DNA of 64,000 nucleotides from Strongylocentrotus purpuratus (GCF_000002235.5 NW_022145594.1:14921001-14985000); one strand, 5' to 3'. Shown: positions 47,506-60,179, numbered from the stretch's first letter. Notes: generated by a model from the sequence alone, not told the origin. Numbers and translations are program-made.

Positions 47506-48079
47506 TTGTTCAAAAAATATACTTCACGAAACTCTGATGTGACTCTATTATTAATATCGTTTATTACAGTATTAGCTTTGAAATTGATGTGGTTTGCCGT
47601 TTGTTTGCACTATTTATTATGACTACTATAACCTATCGACCTGAATTATCCAATTTATCTGTGTTATTTGTTTATATTGCAAAGTGCCAAATGACTATTA
47701 TAATTTATCTACGGTGTGTACATCAGCAATATGACCTTTGAGCTATAATTGCTGGTGACAGCCAACAACAATATCTATGCTGCGCACGCCTGTTCCTTCA
47801 ATCGTTCCCTAAATGTCAGCCTCTTTTTGATTCATTTTATTAACAGTTCTACCCGTCAGTAGCTTCAAATTCCAAGTTTGAAGTTTGACGTGTCTGAAAA
47901 GATGTCGAAAAGCCCACGAGTCCAACATGTGGGGTTCATGGGACTTCTGAGTCCCGTTTCATACAACCTACCGCTAAGGCGCTGATGGTAACTTTCTCAT
48001 CAATATTAAGTACCATGGCAACATCATTGAACAGACAATCAAATCAAGGTTTCCATCAATGCTAATTTTAATGGAACTC

Positions 48080-48655
48080 CATCCCCAAAGATATGTCTGA
48101 TTGCAAGTCAATTAATTCTTTCAAAAAAAAATTTGAAGCAACTTCTTTATCTCAAATATGTATAGTTACTTATCTTATGTTTATATATGTGTTATACACT
48201 GTCGCTCATAAAGGTGGAATATTTTTTTTTCATCCCAAATTATGGAATTATTTTAAAAATTATTTAAAAATAATAGATCTAGATAATAGTATACATTCTC
48301 AGATTTTTTTGAACAATAATTTGCCAATGTGATCTATTATTTTTAAATAATTTTTAAAATAATTTCATAAATTGGGGTAAAACTAAAATATTCCACCTTT
48401 ATGAGCAACAGTGTATGTTTGTTTTTTTCTTTTTGTTCTTCTTTTTATTTAATGTTCTTTCTTTTTTTCTTTTTTAAAATCTTTGCTTTACATTATGCTA
48501 TGAATGCTTTGGGAACTATGCGTGTACAAGGCCTAAGGGCTTTATTTATGTAGTTCCCCATTTCATTTCTAAATTTTTTCATGAATAATTTTGTATCTTT
48601 TGTATCAATGTAATTTTTGATCGAGAATGAAATAAATGCGAATTCAATTCAATGT
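48080..48655 (+). mobile_element. LINE 3' end with nested MITE
   Basis: MSDCKSINSFKKKFEATSL resembles the extreme C-terminus of CR1-like reverse transcriptase ORFs (residues SINSFK-K). The trailer ends with GAATGAAATAAATGCGAATT and TTCAA repeats, a common LINE tail arrangement. The MITE 48197-48413 interrupts it. Confidence 0.55.
48197..48413. mobile_element. 217-bp mariner-like MITE
   Basis: The ends CACTGTCGCTCATAAAGGTG and CACTGTTGCTCATAAAGGTG (opposite strand) are flanked by TA at 48195-48196 and 48414-48415. Its left 150 bp also opens the longer repeats at 21554 and 63492. Confidence 0.9.
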
Positions 48656-49269
48656 AACAAGGCCCAGATTAAAAAAAAAAAAGATCAACACTGGGATTTC
48701 ATGCCGTTATGTTAGTGTCATACTAATTTTAATCCTATTCTCTAATATAAAAGAAATGATCAGGTTTAGTTCAAGTACGTACAAAGCTCACCTTGCCCCT
48801 TCACAACACTCATTGATGACAGAAGACTAGTTATAATCCAGAAAATCAACTCCATGGTCGACACTATTTGCAGGAAATTTCCCGATTACGATAGTTACTC
48901 AGCACTTCTATCTAGTCGTGACGCCGTATCAACCAATATATAACGCCCCATGTACACCAACGAAACTGACACCAGAGTACTGGAATTAAGGGATCAATTA
49001 TGTTCGTTTGTGTATTTTCAACATCATTGGACATAATCATAGTCCAATATTCAAAGTCCCCCAATCGAACGCAAATCAATTCAAATCCAAGGATTGGGAG
49101 ATGTGCAGTCCAGGTGCGGATTCCAAGATTTTGAAAAAGAGTTGGCCAATTTTTTTTTTTTATTTGCTGATAAGCAAAAACCTAAATGAAAACAAAACAA
49201 AAAATTTCTTCATCTCAAAAAAGGACGGGATTTCGGGTGGTGTACTGAAGTAATGTATATTAGGTTTTA

Positions 49270-49540
49270 ACTCTTATCCTGCCACAGGGCTAATCCCCCC
49301 CCCCCCCCCCCGTGCCAAGCCCCAAATCCCCCTGTGCCAGATTGTTTTGGAGATAATCCTATTAACGCGATGGTTCTATGAATAGCGCGTGCAAAACACT
49401 AGACACAGTCCAATGAGCATGAACAATAACTGCTACTACGAAAGTGTGCACGCACGCACATGGCAGCGTAGCAATAGCTTGCTCGCATGTACAAAGCACT
49501 ATAACGATAGTGTGCATGTACCCTCATGGCAGGCTATGAG
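49270..49540. mobile_element. 271-bp TTAA-flanked MITE (family 2)
   Basis: TTAA is at 49266-49269 and 49541-49544. The ends CTCTTATCCTGCCACAGGG and CTCATAGCCTGCCATGAGGG (opposite strand) match the family seen at 46617-46821, inserted in the opposite orientation. Confidence 0.9.
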
Positions 49541-50364
49541 TTAAAAGGCGGGGGAGAACGGCTGTGACGGCTGTGCCCCCCCCCCCTCCCCACCCCCTGA
49601 TTCCACCACTGCAATCGACTCCGTCTGCTTACCGACCTCACAAAGTTAGATTCGGATGTAACACTGAGATGAAAATCATGATTTATTTTGAAATAAATAT
49701 TGTGCGTGTTGGAGGATAGCAGGCCTAAAAAAAATTTGAGAGTGCTAAGTGGGAACAAAGTGCAATGTGTATTATGTAAAGAGTTCAATATTTACAAAAC
49801 TGTTGAGCATATCTTACATTTAACGCAGATTTTAAATCCCTCATGTTCCTATGTTATCTGACCACCACTTGCAATCGGTACACACTCACATACACACACG
49901 CACACGCACGCGTACACATACATAATAATAAAACAAGTGATCCACCTCGGAATACTCAAATATTTATAGAGGAGAAATGTGTTTGTATATATATATATAT
50001 ATATTATTTATATATATATATATATATATATATGTTTGTAGGGGAGCATTAGAGCGTGTATGTACGTGCGTGTGTGTGTGCGTGTGGATCTGTGCAAGGT
50101 ATTTTTTTTTGTTGGGGGGGGGGTAGGGGAGTTTGTGAGAAAAAAAATAGAAGGGGGAGGGGAACCATACATCTCTCGTCTCATTTTATTATTTTTTTCT
50201 TTAATTGTCATGTTACGAATAAGGTTCTTCTCATTTGTTAACGAATTCATGATTGTATGATTTTTTTTCTAATTATAACAGAAGTATTTTTTGTCTATTA
50301 TAAAGGAAATGTAAAAAAAATCATTGTGGAAGTAGGACCTACTATGCTTTAATACATGTATTAA

Positions 50365-51814
50365 AGTTGATACTCTAAGACAATCCCAAATACTGAGATA
50401 ATTACATAAATAGAAAGCTTTTAACCCCCATAATAACACCAAATGGTGTCCACCCGACAAAACAAGTTTAGAATAATGAATTTATTCGAGTAAACTCTAC
50501 CAAAATATCTAAGTCTGAAACCCGGAAGTGCACGTAGAGTCGGGCCTCTATCCGTGACGTCACGAACGGGAGTCATGGGCTCAGTGAGAGTGAATGGCAG
50601 TGATATCCCTACGTAAATGCTATCCTGTCAGAGCTTAGATTTGTTGTTGTTAAGGAGTATATTTGATGGATTTTCTGTTTTCATTTGAATGAAGAATAAC
50701 GAAGCAACATTTTCCAGTCGCTGATTTCTTTTTATATCCTCATATTCACCTATTTGGTAGAGATTTAAGACGAGTTTACTGCTTAGGAATTAAAGTTAAA
50801 TCGTGCACTTATGAATAGGCGGATGCATTATATTGTCATCAGATGTCATGAGCAGTTTTGTAAAACGAATAGGTCTATAGAACTATGATAGTACTTATCA
50901 TAGATGTGTGTGACTGCCTCAAAAAAGGATACAGTACCAGTTAAACATTTTATGTTGTAAAATATCAAACTTGAACGAGATCATGCAAGCGCGCTTCCTC
51001 TATAATATTTTGGCGAGTGATGCGGCTCTTGCATGAACGTTCGTGGAGCGAGCAGAATCGGGAGGTAAGACCAAGCCGCTGCTCTAGGCGCTGCTTGCTT
51101 GTGATGGAACGTACGTGCGCTAGTTATTATGTTTATCGGCAATTGCAAGAGAATGAAAGCGACGTTGCCAGCTAAGAAAAACAACTAACAAAGACTTGCT
51201 CCTGACTACCGGTGTCAGAATTGGTAGATGAAGGATGGTCAGGGCCAAGGAAGGCGAAAGACATGGGAAAACGGAAGAAGAAACCATCGGGAGATCGCTG
51301 TAGTGTATGGTAATGAACTGTGCATGGGTAGACAGCTACTGTTCACTCCGTGCCTGGGCCGATTTCAACACCAAAACAAAAATTACATGGTGAAAATATC
51401 GACTAATAGCACATCGTTTGGATGTATATGTCATAATTTTTAAAAGGGGAATTGATATTAATACTATGAAGTACTAGGGGAATGTAAATAATTGTACATA
51501 GAACTATTATTTATTAGACTTCTCAGCCTTTGAAACAAAAATATGCAGAAAATCGTATCACTCTGCACATGTTTGCTATGGAACATCCGGGTACGTGAAT
51601 ATACTCTCTCCCGGACGTGAGGTCATAAATAGTAGACCAGCGTCGTGACTGATTTTCTATGCAAAGAGAGGCGGATATTTTAGACATTTCAATTGAGGAT
51701 TTCGAGTAGACAGAATTTTTTTGTGATATACTAAGTAATTGAAAAACTTAAAAATAACATATACTTGCCGTAGGTAACAAATTAAGGGACATTTATTTGC
51801 TTAGAGTATCAACT
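50365..51814. mobile_element. 1.45-kb TTAA-flanked element with AGTTGATACTCTAAG ends
   Basis: TTAA is at 50361-50364 and 51815-51818. AGTTGATACTCTAAG at the left is repeated exactly in reverse complement at the right. The sister copy has the unoccupied site at 53629-53632. The interior has no convincing frame; it includes ATCCGTGACGTCACGAACGG at about 50551. Confidence 0.95.
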
Positions 51815-51876
51815 TTAAATATAAGCTATCAATGTTATATATTGTATTGATGAGGTTATAAGTATAATTGCATTAA

Positions 51877-52072
51877 GCCCCACTGTCCTACTTTTAGGTA
51901 CTTGCTCCCTCTATATAGAAAACTTCCCCAATCGGTGCCTGTTGGTCCCTCATGATCCTCTATTTATTATGTTATTTGAGAGCTGAGTTGATGAGATAGC
52001 CACCTGTCAGTGACCTCGCTGTGTGGTATAATCCCTCCTAGCCACACTAGTGTTGATAAGTTTTAAGCCTTA
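51877..52072. mobile_element. 196-bp TTAA-flanked MITE (family 1 relative)
   Basis: TTAA is at 51873-51876 and 52073-52076. CCCACTGTCCTACTT and the following ~150 bp match 919-1114 in reverse orientation. The sister copy has the unoccupied position near 53688 (TTAT). Confidence 0.8.
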
Positions 52073-52076
52073 TTTG

Positions 52077-53349
52077 ATATAATTTTGCACTATTTTGTAT
52101 CTTAATTGTGCAATTAATGTATTCGATTAATGTTTGTTAAAAGAAAAGGAATGAAAATAACATTCCAAGTCAATTACAACAACCGAATCAACCCCCCCCC
52201 CCTACAACAACAACAAAAACAGCAACTGTGGAATGGGCAACTCTCTCCGCAAGCACAGACTATGTGTATTTGTGTGTATTTTGGACAAAGGTGTGAATTT
52301 TATTTCTGATGTATTTCTTCATAACTTTCTTCTTATACTTCCATTCCTTGATGAGGGATCAGGGGTGGATCTAGCTTTTTGCTAAGGGGGGGGGGGGGGG
52401 GTTGACCCAATGACGATGCGGACCATCGTCCACGAGGCGCGAAGTCTACTAACATCTACTAATACTGTATGGTTCTGGACACATGATGTTTATTTTTCTA
52501 TGCACATCACATTTTCACCTGGCAGCCCAAAAAAAACCTACCCTCTCCCCGTAGATCTGTCCCTGGGGTATAAATCAAATGTACCATGCCCTCTTTTCGA
52601 GGCACCTGTCAAATTCTGGATCTTCAGTGACGTGTCCCTCAGAAACTAGTGCTGAGCCAGTCACAGATAATTTAGAATTTCAAAATCTTTCCATAGGTTG
52701 ACAGCGTTGGTGTATCATGTGGATTTACCAATTTCAGATTTTGATTATTGACGGCGAATTGAATCATATTGAAAAGGATGCAATTCATAGTTGTACACAA
52801 TAATTCTCAATTAACACATTCTCTCTCTTTTTCTCTCTCTCTCTCTCTTGCATAAAGAAAATGAATATAGTCTTTTGTCTTGATTAAGACAGATTGAACA
52901 TTTTATCAGTTGTAAACAGTTAAAAAGAAATGTCAAGGAAATGTATCTAAACGAGCCTTTAATTGTTCTTTTGTGATGAATACGAATGCAGGGAGGTTGA
53001 AATGGGAATAATGTTGATTATAAAGCGATCATAAATCAATTTTTTGACGTTGATTGATTCGTTCAGTTTTACACGAATGTGGTGACTTGTCGGTTACGAA
53101 CGGCAGGCTACAATATCTACTCAATCTATCAAACAATACAAAATCTAGCTGTAATTAATACCCTGCGGTTAATACACAGACAAGAAAGTACACAAAAAAA
53201 GGGAGATGCTAGAATTATGATATTGTCGATGATTACAAGTTTGGATTAAAAAAAAAATCAAACAATATGTTCTGAGGTCATATCTATTGCATTTTTAGAT
53301 TGTTTTATCTACCAGCTTATTATTGAACGACGTGTTCAATTTAAAATGT
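52077..53349. other. Intronic or intergenic, nothing coding
   Basis: C and G homopolymers near 52193 and 52386-52402 (the latter after AGGGGTGGATCTAGC, a common repeat edge) and a CT tract near 52823-52848. No gene is supported. Confidence 0.4.
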
Positions 53350-54825
53350 GTGTTTGGAACTGTGTGAGGTGTTTTTTTGCGGGGGAGGGGGGGTAGGGCG
53401 TGTGAGACAAACTAAAAGGGGGAAGGGGACCATACACCTCTCATCTCATTTTATACCTTTTTTTAATTGTCATTCAGTAACGATTTAGGTTCTTTTTTGT
53501 TTTGTTTAGGACTACATGATCGTATGATCTATTTCGTGTAATCAAATCAAAGAAGTATGCTTTGTTTAAAAGGAATTGTAATAAAAGATCATTGTGGAAG
53601 TAGGACCTACTGTGCTTCAATACATGTATTAAATATAAGCTGTTTATGTCATATATTGTATTGATGAGGTTATAAGTAATTATTGTATTATGCCTTATCT
53701 TACTTAATTTTTTAATGGTATTTTTTTAATGGTATTTTAATCGTGTCATTAATGTATTCGAATTTTGTTTGTTGAGATAAAAAGAATGAAAACAACATTC
53801 CAAGTCAACAACAACGCATATGGAATCATTGTATCATCCGCTCAATCTGACTTGCGTGCATAGAACAAATAAGCATTTTTCCATGAAAAAGTGAAGTATT
53901 CTAAAATGTGCGTTTCTTTCCAGCATTGGGGCGCCCGGGAGTCACTCGGGTAAAATTTCATAAAGTATAATATAAAAAGACCATATGCAAATTTTCTGTA
54001 CTTTTGTCGGAAAAAATACATTTACCCAGCACAATGTCGTCTCTTTTTGCGTTGGAGAAGAGCAAATAGCGAGTTTCAATCACACTTTGGCAGCTCTCGC
54101 AAGCTCTCACTCGTTTCACTGTGGTGAAGCGACTTTGGGGCAAGCGGTTAATGAAAATACTAATCGTTAGCTTTCTTCTGGTATTAAACTTATTTTGATT
54201 GATTGTATAATTTTGTCGGAATAAAGGAAACAAAAAGGCACGACCAATAACTTATCAGCGTCTGAATTGACCTTTTGACCTTGAATTCCCTGATGAAAGC
54301 GCACTAATGACGTCATCTTCGCTAAATCGGTGTCTTTTATCGTACAATGCGACACTTTCACAATGTTTATACATTTTTTTTTAATTATTAGTAAGATATA
54401 ACAATTTTTTTCTGATATCACTGAAGTTTTGGGTTTTATTTAATGAGTAATTTTAAAATAAGAGCCATTTTACTGATTTTAATTTACTGGATCGTACCAT
54501 TAAAGTCGCAGGGTAGAAAGATGCAAAGATGTTTGTGCTGTTGAAGCATTTCATTCACCTGCTATCATTCTTTGTACTCCAATTGCCAGAACGCAAACTT
54601 CATTTTGGTTTTATAGTTTCATCGGAGTCGTTTATCAACTATATGTATTAAATTTTATGAATGCTTCCTCCCCAGGTGTTTGTGGTGTTTATGCATTTCA
54701 TTCACCTGTTATTATTCTTTGTACTCCAATTGTTAGAATACAAAATGCATTTTGGTTTTATAGTTTCATGCAATAAGTAAGTCAATAAAAAAGTATGTTC
54801 TGCACAATAAAAACAATGGTAACCC

Positions 54826-55445
54826 GACACATGCTCCGCCGACGATTGCTCCGCCGACATTTACTCCGCAAAACGCGACAATTGCTCCGCGACATTTGCT
54901 CCGCGACATTTGCTCCGACGTCAAATGCTCCGCCGACAGTTGCTCCGCCGACAGTTGCTCCGCCGACAGTTGCTCCGCCGACAATTGCTCCGCCGACAGA
55001 TGCTCCGCCGACAATTGCTCCGCCGACAATTGCTCCGCCGTCAATTGCTCCGCAAAACGCGACAATTGCTCCGACGTCAAATGCTCCGCCGACAGTTGCT
55101 CCGCCGACAGTTGCTCCGCCGACTATTGCTCCGCCGACAGATGCTCCGCCGACAATTGCTCCGCCGACAATTGCTCCGCCGTCAATTGCTCCGCAAAACG
55201 CGACAATTGCTCCGCCGACATTTGCTCCGCCGACATTTGCTCCGCCTGAAGCGACACTTGCTCCGCCGACATTTGCTCCGCCGACAATTGCTCCGCCGAC
55301 AATTGCTCCGCCGACATTTGCTCCGCCTGAAGCGACACTTGCTCCGCCGACATTTGCTTCACCGACATTTGCTCCGCCGACAATTGCTCCGCCTGAAGCG
55401 ACAATTGCTCCGCCGACATTTGCTCCGACGACATTTGCTCCGCCC
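54826..55445 (+). repeat. 15-bp minisatellite, left arm
   Basis: About 40 units of GCTCCGCCGACA plus a variable trinucleotide (ATT, GTT, TTT, GAT). Variant units GCTCCGCAAAACGCGACA and GCTCCGCCTGAAGCGACA recur at intervals, giving higher-order structure. Long open frames in all directions are by-products of the 15-base period. Confidence 0.95.
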
Positions 55446-56989
55446 AAAAAGTGTCCCATAAACTACAAATGCTACTAGTACTACGACAAATGCTTCGCCG
55501 ACAATATTTTCTTTACACCTATTTTTTTCGTTTCTTTTTTTCTTCTTCGTTTTTTGAATGCATTTCTTGAAATAATGTAGATGAAATGAAATGAATGAAT
55601 GTTGATGAAGTGGGAGGAAAAAGGAGTTACCTAAAAGTCATTTCGAATATGCTGAAATAACTTTCCATCTATCACTGTACGTCCCATATAATGTATACTA
55701 AACACTCATTACATGTCGTGGGAAGTTTTTAAAAAAAAGTAGAGCAGCGAGCCACATTCCCCAATACGCGCATACCTCCTAGTTAATTTCAAGTAGCTCA
55801 TCAATATGTAATACCTGAAATTACCTCGATCAATGCATCTTACTAGGTAAAGCATTATACAATGTACTAGGTCATCATGGAAGTTTAGAAAATAAGGGCA
55901 CTTAGATACGTAAGGAAGAGAACCCATTCAGACGGGAAAATGAGATGGCAGCCTTTCTGCTTATTCACATTTATACAAATCATTTTGTTGCAGTTTGATG
56001 TTAGTTCTTCATGATAAGCCAATTGCTCTTCTTCCGGTGGCTTCGTGAGTCCCTTAAATTATTCAGTGAAAACAAAGTACTCGAATGAAACGGAGTGTTT
56101 TACACACTAACATATATATATCAAAGCTACATACACTTAACTAAAGGAAAGAAACCTTTAGAAAATGGATTGGATATTATTGAAAATATTATTCTAAACA
56201 AGAATGTATTACATGATTGTATTACTTTACGTTTCAATTTCACGAGAGAAATAGAACTCGAGAGGGGGAGCAGAGAAGAAGTGATGGAAATGAAAGAAGA
56301 CTAATAGCATGAGAGGAAAGAAAAGAGCAAAGAAGACAAGAAAACGGTGTAAACAGGAAAAGGAGGAGCATGGGAGAGAGAGAAAGAGAGAGAGAGAGAG
56401 AGATAGCCTTGAGCTTTGGATCAGCTAATGAGTAATACATGAAACAGATTTTGAGCGGAGTAATTATCTTTCGCCGGAAAACTTGCGTAAGGAGCTATAA
56501 TTTTATTTTGTATTTGTTTAAATCAAAAATTATGGGGAATAGCAAAAAACGGTTGTCTTCTTTGCTCTTTTCTTTCCTCTCATGTTATTAGTCTTCTTTC
56601 ATTGAGGTAATTTCAGGTCTTACATATTGATGAGCTGTTTGAAATTAACTAGGAGGTATGCGCGTATTGGGGAATGTGGCTTGCTGCTCTATACTTAAAA
56701 AAAACAACAACAACTTCCCATGACATGTAATGAGTGTTTAGTGTACATTATGTGGGACGTACAGTGATAGATGGAAAGTTATTTCAGTATATTCGAAATG
56801 ACTTTTAGGCAACTGCTTTTTCCTCCCACATCATCAACATTCATTCATTTCATTGCATTTACATAATTTCATGAAATGCATTCAGAAAATGAAGAAAAAA
56901 AAAAGAAAAAAAAAAAACCGTGAAAAAAAAATATTGTCGGCGAAGCATTTGTCGTAGTACTAGTAGCATGTGTATTTATGGGACACTTT

Positions 56990-57986
56990 TTGGGCGGAGC
57001 AAATGTCGTCGGAGCAAATGTCACCGGAGCAAGTGTCGCTTCATGCGGAGCAAATGTCGTCGGAGCAATTGTCGGCGGAGCAACTGTCACCGGAGCAATT
57101 GTCGCTTCAGGCGGAGCAATTGTCGGCGGAGCAATTGTCGGCGGAGCAAATGTCGGTGAAGCAAATGTCGGCGGAGCAAGTGTCGCTTCAGGCGGAGCAA
57201 ATGTCGTCGGAGCAACTGTCACCGGAGCAAGTGTCGCTTCAGGCGGAGCAATTGTCGGCGGAGCATCTGTCGGCGGAGCAATTGTCGGCGGAGCAACTGT
57301 CGGCGGAGCAACTGTCGGCGGAGCATTTGACGTCGGAGCAAATGTCGCGGAGCAAATGTCGCGGAGCAAGTGTCGCTTCAGGCGGAGCAAATGTCGGCGG
57401 AGCAAGTGTCGCTTCAGGCGGAGCAAATGTCGGCGGAGCAATTGTCGGCGGAGCAATTGTCGGCGGAGCAAATGTCGGCGGAGCAAGTGTCGCTTCAGGC
57501 GGAGCAAATGTCGGCGGAGCAAATGTCGGCGAGCAATTGTCGCGTTTTGCGGAGCAATTGACGGCGGAGCAATTGTCGGCGGAGCAAATGTCGCGGAGCA
57601 AATGTCGCGGAGCAAGTGTCGCTTCAGGCGGAGCAAATGTCGGCGGAGCAAGTGTCGCTTTAGGCGGAGCAAATGTCGGCGGAGCAATTGTCGGCGGAGC
57701 AATTGTCGGCGGAGCAAATGTCGGCGGAGCAAATGTCGGCGAGCAATTGTCGCGTTTTGCGGAGCAATTGACGGCGGAGCAATTGTCGGCGGAGCAATTG
57801 TCGGCGGAGCAATTGTCGGCGGAGCATCTGTCGGCGGAGCAATTGTCGGCGGAGCAACTGTCGGCGGAACAACTGTCGGCGGAGCATTTGACGTCGGAGC
57901 AAATGTCGCGGAGCAAATGTCGCGGAGCAATTGTCGCGTTTTGCGGAGTAAATGTCGGCGGAGCAATCGTCGGCGGAGCATGTGTC
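56990..57986 (-). repeat. 15-bp minisatellite, right arm
   Basis: The same unit on the opposite strand, about 65 copies, so longer than the left arm by roughly 375 bp. The order of variants near the terminus matches the left arm; the extra units lie further in. Confidence 0.95.
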
Positions 57987-58184
57987 ATGGAACCAAAACA
58001 ATGTGTGCCCTATTGTACAATGTAATGTGTCCCCTCATTTTGTAATAGTTAATTTACCCTTTAACATAATGGAACTACCTGCCCGATGAAGCCAGTGGTC
58101 TGTGACCCCTGATCACTCAACACCGTGTGGGAGTCAGTTTGGGTGAACTTCTTTTATGAGACAAATGCAAGCAAACGTTTCCTC

Positions 58185-58400
58185 CGTCCCTCGGATAGGA
58201 CGTTAAATGGAGGTCCCGTGTAGAGGAGAGTCACCACCTTTGTACGTTAAGAACCCGCTGCACTTTTATTCATATAAGAGAAGGGGGAGACCTCGGTATA
58301 GTGGTCCAACTGCATACCCCCAATCAGTAATACTGGGAAGAGAGACCCGAGGAATACAGTGATTCAGTTCACTTTTCGCCTCCAAGGCACAGGTGACGCC
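58185..58400 (+). mobile_element. SINE body fragment
   Basis: CCTCGGATAGGACGTTAAAT and the following GTATAGTGGTCCA segment match the SINE at 10971-11273. The tRNA-like head is not clear, so it is either 5'-truncated or has a different head. Confidence 0.7.
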
Positions 58401-58499
58401 AAATACTGAATACTAATAATAACTAATCCCCTCCCCCCCCCAAAAAAAAAAACAAAAAAAAAAAACAAACAGCCACTGTGGAATGGGCAATTTTTTTCC

Positions 58500-58510
58500 C
58501 AAGCACAGTA

Positions 58511-58546
<36 letters not shown>

Positions 58547-58562
58547 TGTGTGTGTGAGTGTT
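58500..58562. repeat. (TG)n microsatellite
   Basis: Alternating TG with a few CG variants. Confidence 0.9.
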
Positions 58563-59310
58563 TGTGACTAATATAATTTGTTTCAACTTTCATGATTCCA
58601 GCGTATATTATATTAATGTTAATTGTTTGTTCGTAAACCGTTGGGACTATAAAGCATGAAATTGAAAAGATTCTTCTTTTCACCTTATATATCTTTCAAC
58701 ACTTGGATTTGATTTAGACAATTTTGTAGAAATGCAACACATGTGAGATGCAAATTTTTGCATTAGTTAACTATCACTAAATAAATGTATTGATCATCCT
58801 TTGACCCACTCTTGTGTCACCTCACAAAATATATTTTGACCTGACTTAATTTGTCTGTTATTGCCTTAGACATATTGGTTACGAATTTTGTTATGAATTT
58901 TGTTATATACTGCATATTATACTTTGTGAGAATTTCAAACCACATTTGTATGTATTATTGATCATGTAAACTGTTCATAACTCAGCCAGACGGCTGCGAA
59001 GTGCAATTATAAAACTTTTTTCAATCAATCAATGATACAGTGAAGCTGTCTTGCTTGTTTCAACCAATCGTTTACATTCGCGATTTTTCTCTAACACACA
59101 ACTCTTAAGGACACTTATATTTTTCTTCTGAAATTGAAATCACTGTTTTTGTCAGTATAGACACTACAAAGCACACACAAGAAAATCAATAGTGAAAAGG
59201 ATTTCCCAACGAAAAAAAAATCATAAATGATATTAGAAAAAGGAAGCCGACTGATAATAAAACTTTTTTTCTACGACTGATAACAGTATACTTTTTGTTT
59301 TGCTGTAAAG

Positions 59311-59433
59311 AACCTCAGGAGAAACTGTGGTACGAAGAAATGTATTTTGTTATACCTGGATGTTCCGGCCTGGTGATGCTGTTAATTGTACTGGCATTTG
59401 TTTGTGGCTTGATCCGCTCTAAGAGGAGAGTTG
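59311..59433 (+). CDS. Ig receptor exon 4: stalk and transmembrane segment
   Basis: The exon is 123 nt, phase 1 at both ends. It encodes a short stalk (PQEKLWYEEMY), one transmembrane helix (FVIPGCSGLVMLLIVLAFV) and a basic stop-transfer RSKRR, followed by a GTAAGT donor. The helix has no charged residue that would pair with an adaptor. It joins in frame to exon 1, exon 2 (copy 1) or exon 3. Confidence 0.85.
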
Positions 59434-60084
59434 GTAAGTCATTTTAGCGTTGTAAGACGTCGTCGTGTTTATAGTGACGAACTGTCATACCTTTTTGACG
59501 AAAATGAATATGAATATGACACATGGTAGAAATGAGGAACAACGGATTGATTTGTATTCTTCAATTAAATGTAATTTGTATAATGATCACTATTTGACCA
59601 TTGGATTCCACTGGCCTATAAACTTGGCAACCCTGTATGTATTTTGTCGCAACGAAACCTTTTATTTTGGAAGGAATAAAAAGAAAACCTATTGTAAAAT
59701 CATATAATTAAAAACTTGACAGTTTTAATGTGAACTTTGTAAATTGAAATGAAATGAAAATTGTCTGTTCTAAATGGGATTGGGGATATGTGACGTTATC
59801 ACTAACCTCAAGAAATAAATAATTAAAATATATGGGAATGACACATATCATAATTGTTGATAATAACTGATCTAAAAGTAAAGGGTATTTTTCCCAATAC
59901 CTTAGATACATGACACTTCTTTAGCAGTATAAATAATGCGAAAGGAAAAGTGGAAAAATGAGATATTATTTTTCGATGCTGGAGACCAATTGATTATATT
60001 CCAAATGATATATGATGGTTACGGACTAAACCAGGACCATATTGACACCTCCAAATAAATTTCCCTTTTGTGATTCATTACTAG

Positions 60085-60179
60085 AAGAATCAGCAGTTCC
60101 AACTATACAGATGTCTGAAAATCTGGCAGATGATGAAACTTCTTGCAACAGCAAGCCAACATCGACAAGCGGTGTTAAG
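60085..60179 (+). CDS. Ig receptor exon 5: membrane-proximal cytoplasmic segment
   Basis: The exon is 95 nt; it enters in phase 1 after a CATTACTAG acceptor and leaves in phase 0 at AAG/GTGAAT. It encodes an acidic, serine/threonine-rich sequence (SENLADDETSCNSKPTSTSG) without tyrosines. Confidence 0.75.

Larger units (their letters stand above)
50090..53810 (+). repeat. Tandem segmental duplication (50.1-52.2 and 53.35-53.81 kb)
   Basis: 53370-53700 matches 50100-50364 joined to 51815-51876, and 53690-53810 matches 52073-52190. The first copy is longer because two TTAA elements sit in it. Shared landmarks include GGAAGTAGGACCTACT and ACATTCCAAGTCAA. Confidence 0.85.
54826..57986. mobile_element. 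TU-like foldback transposon with 15-bp minisatellite arms
   Basis: Both ends start GACACATGCTCCGCCGACGA. The outer domains are arrays of a 15-bp unit (ATTGCTCCGCCGACA and variants) in inverted orientation, 54826-55445 and 56990-57986. The inner non-repetitive domains 55446-55835 and 56610-56989 are also reverse complements, and a further match joins 56286-56341 with 56553-56603. About 450 bp (55836-56285) is present on the left side only. The flanks ATGGTAACC and ATGGAACC may be an altered 8-bp target duplication. This two-domain layout matches the sea-urchin TU elements as I recall them. No transposase is encoded. Confidence 0.85.

Noticed and set aside
54826-57986. CRISPR-like array
   Set aside because: Units are directly contiguous with no unique spacers, and the host is an animal genome.
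54795-58045. Open frames of up to 370 codons in the GCTCCGCCGACA arrays
   Set aside because: They are translations of a 15-bp minisatellite, open in several frames on both strands; no start context, splice sites or domain support a protein.
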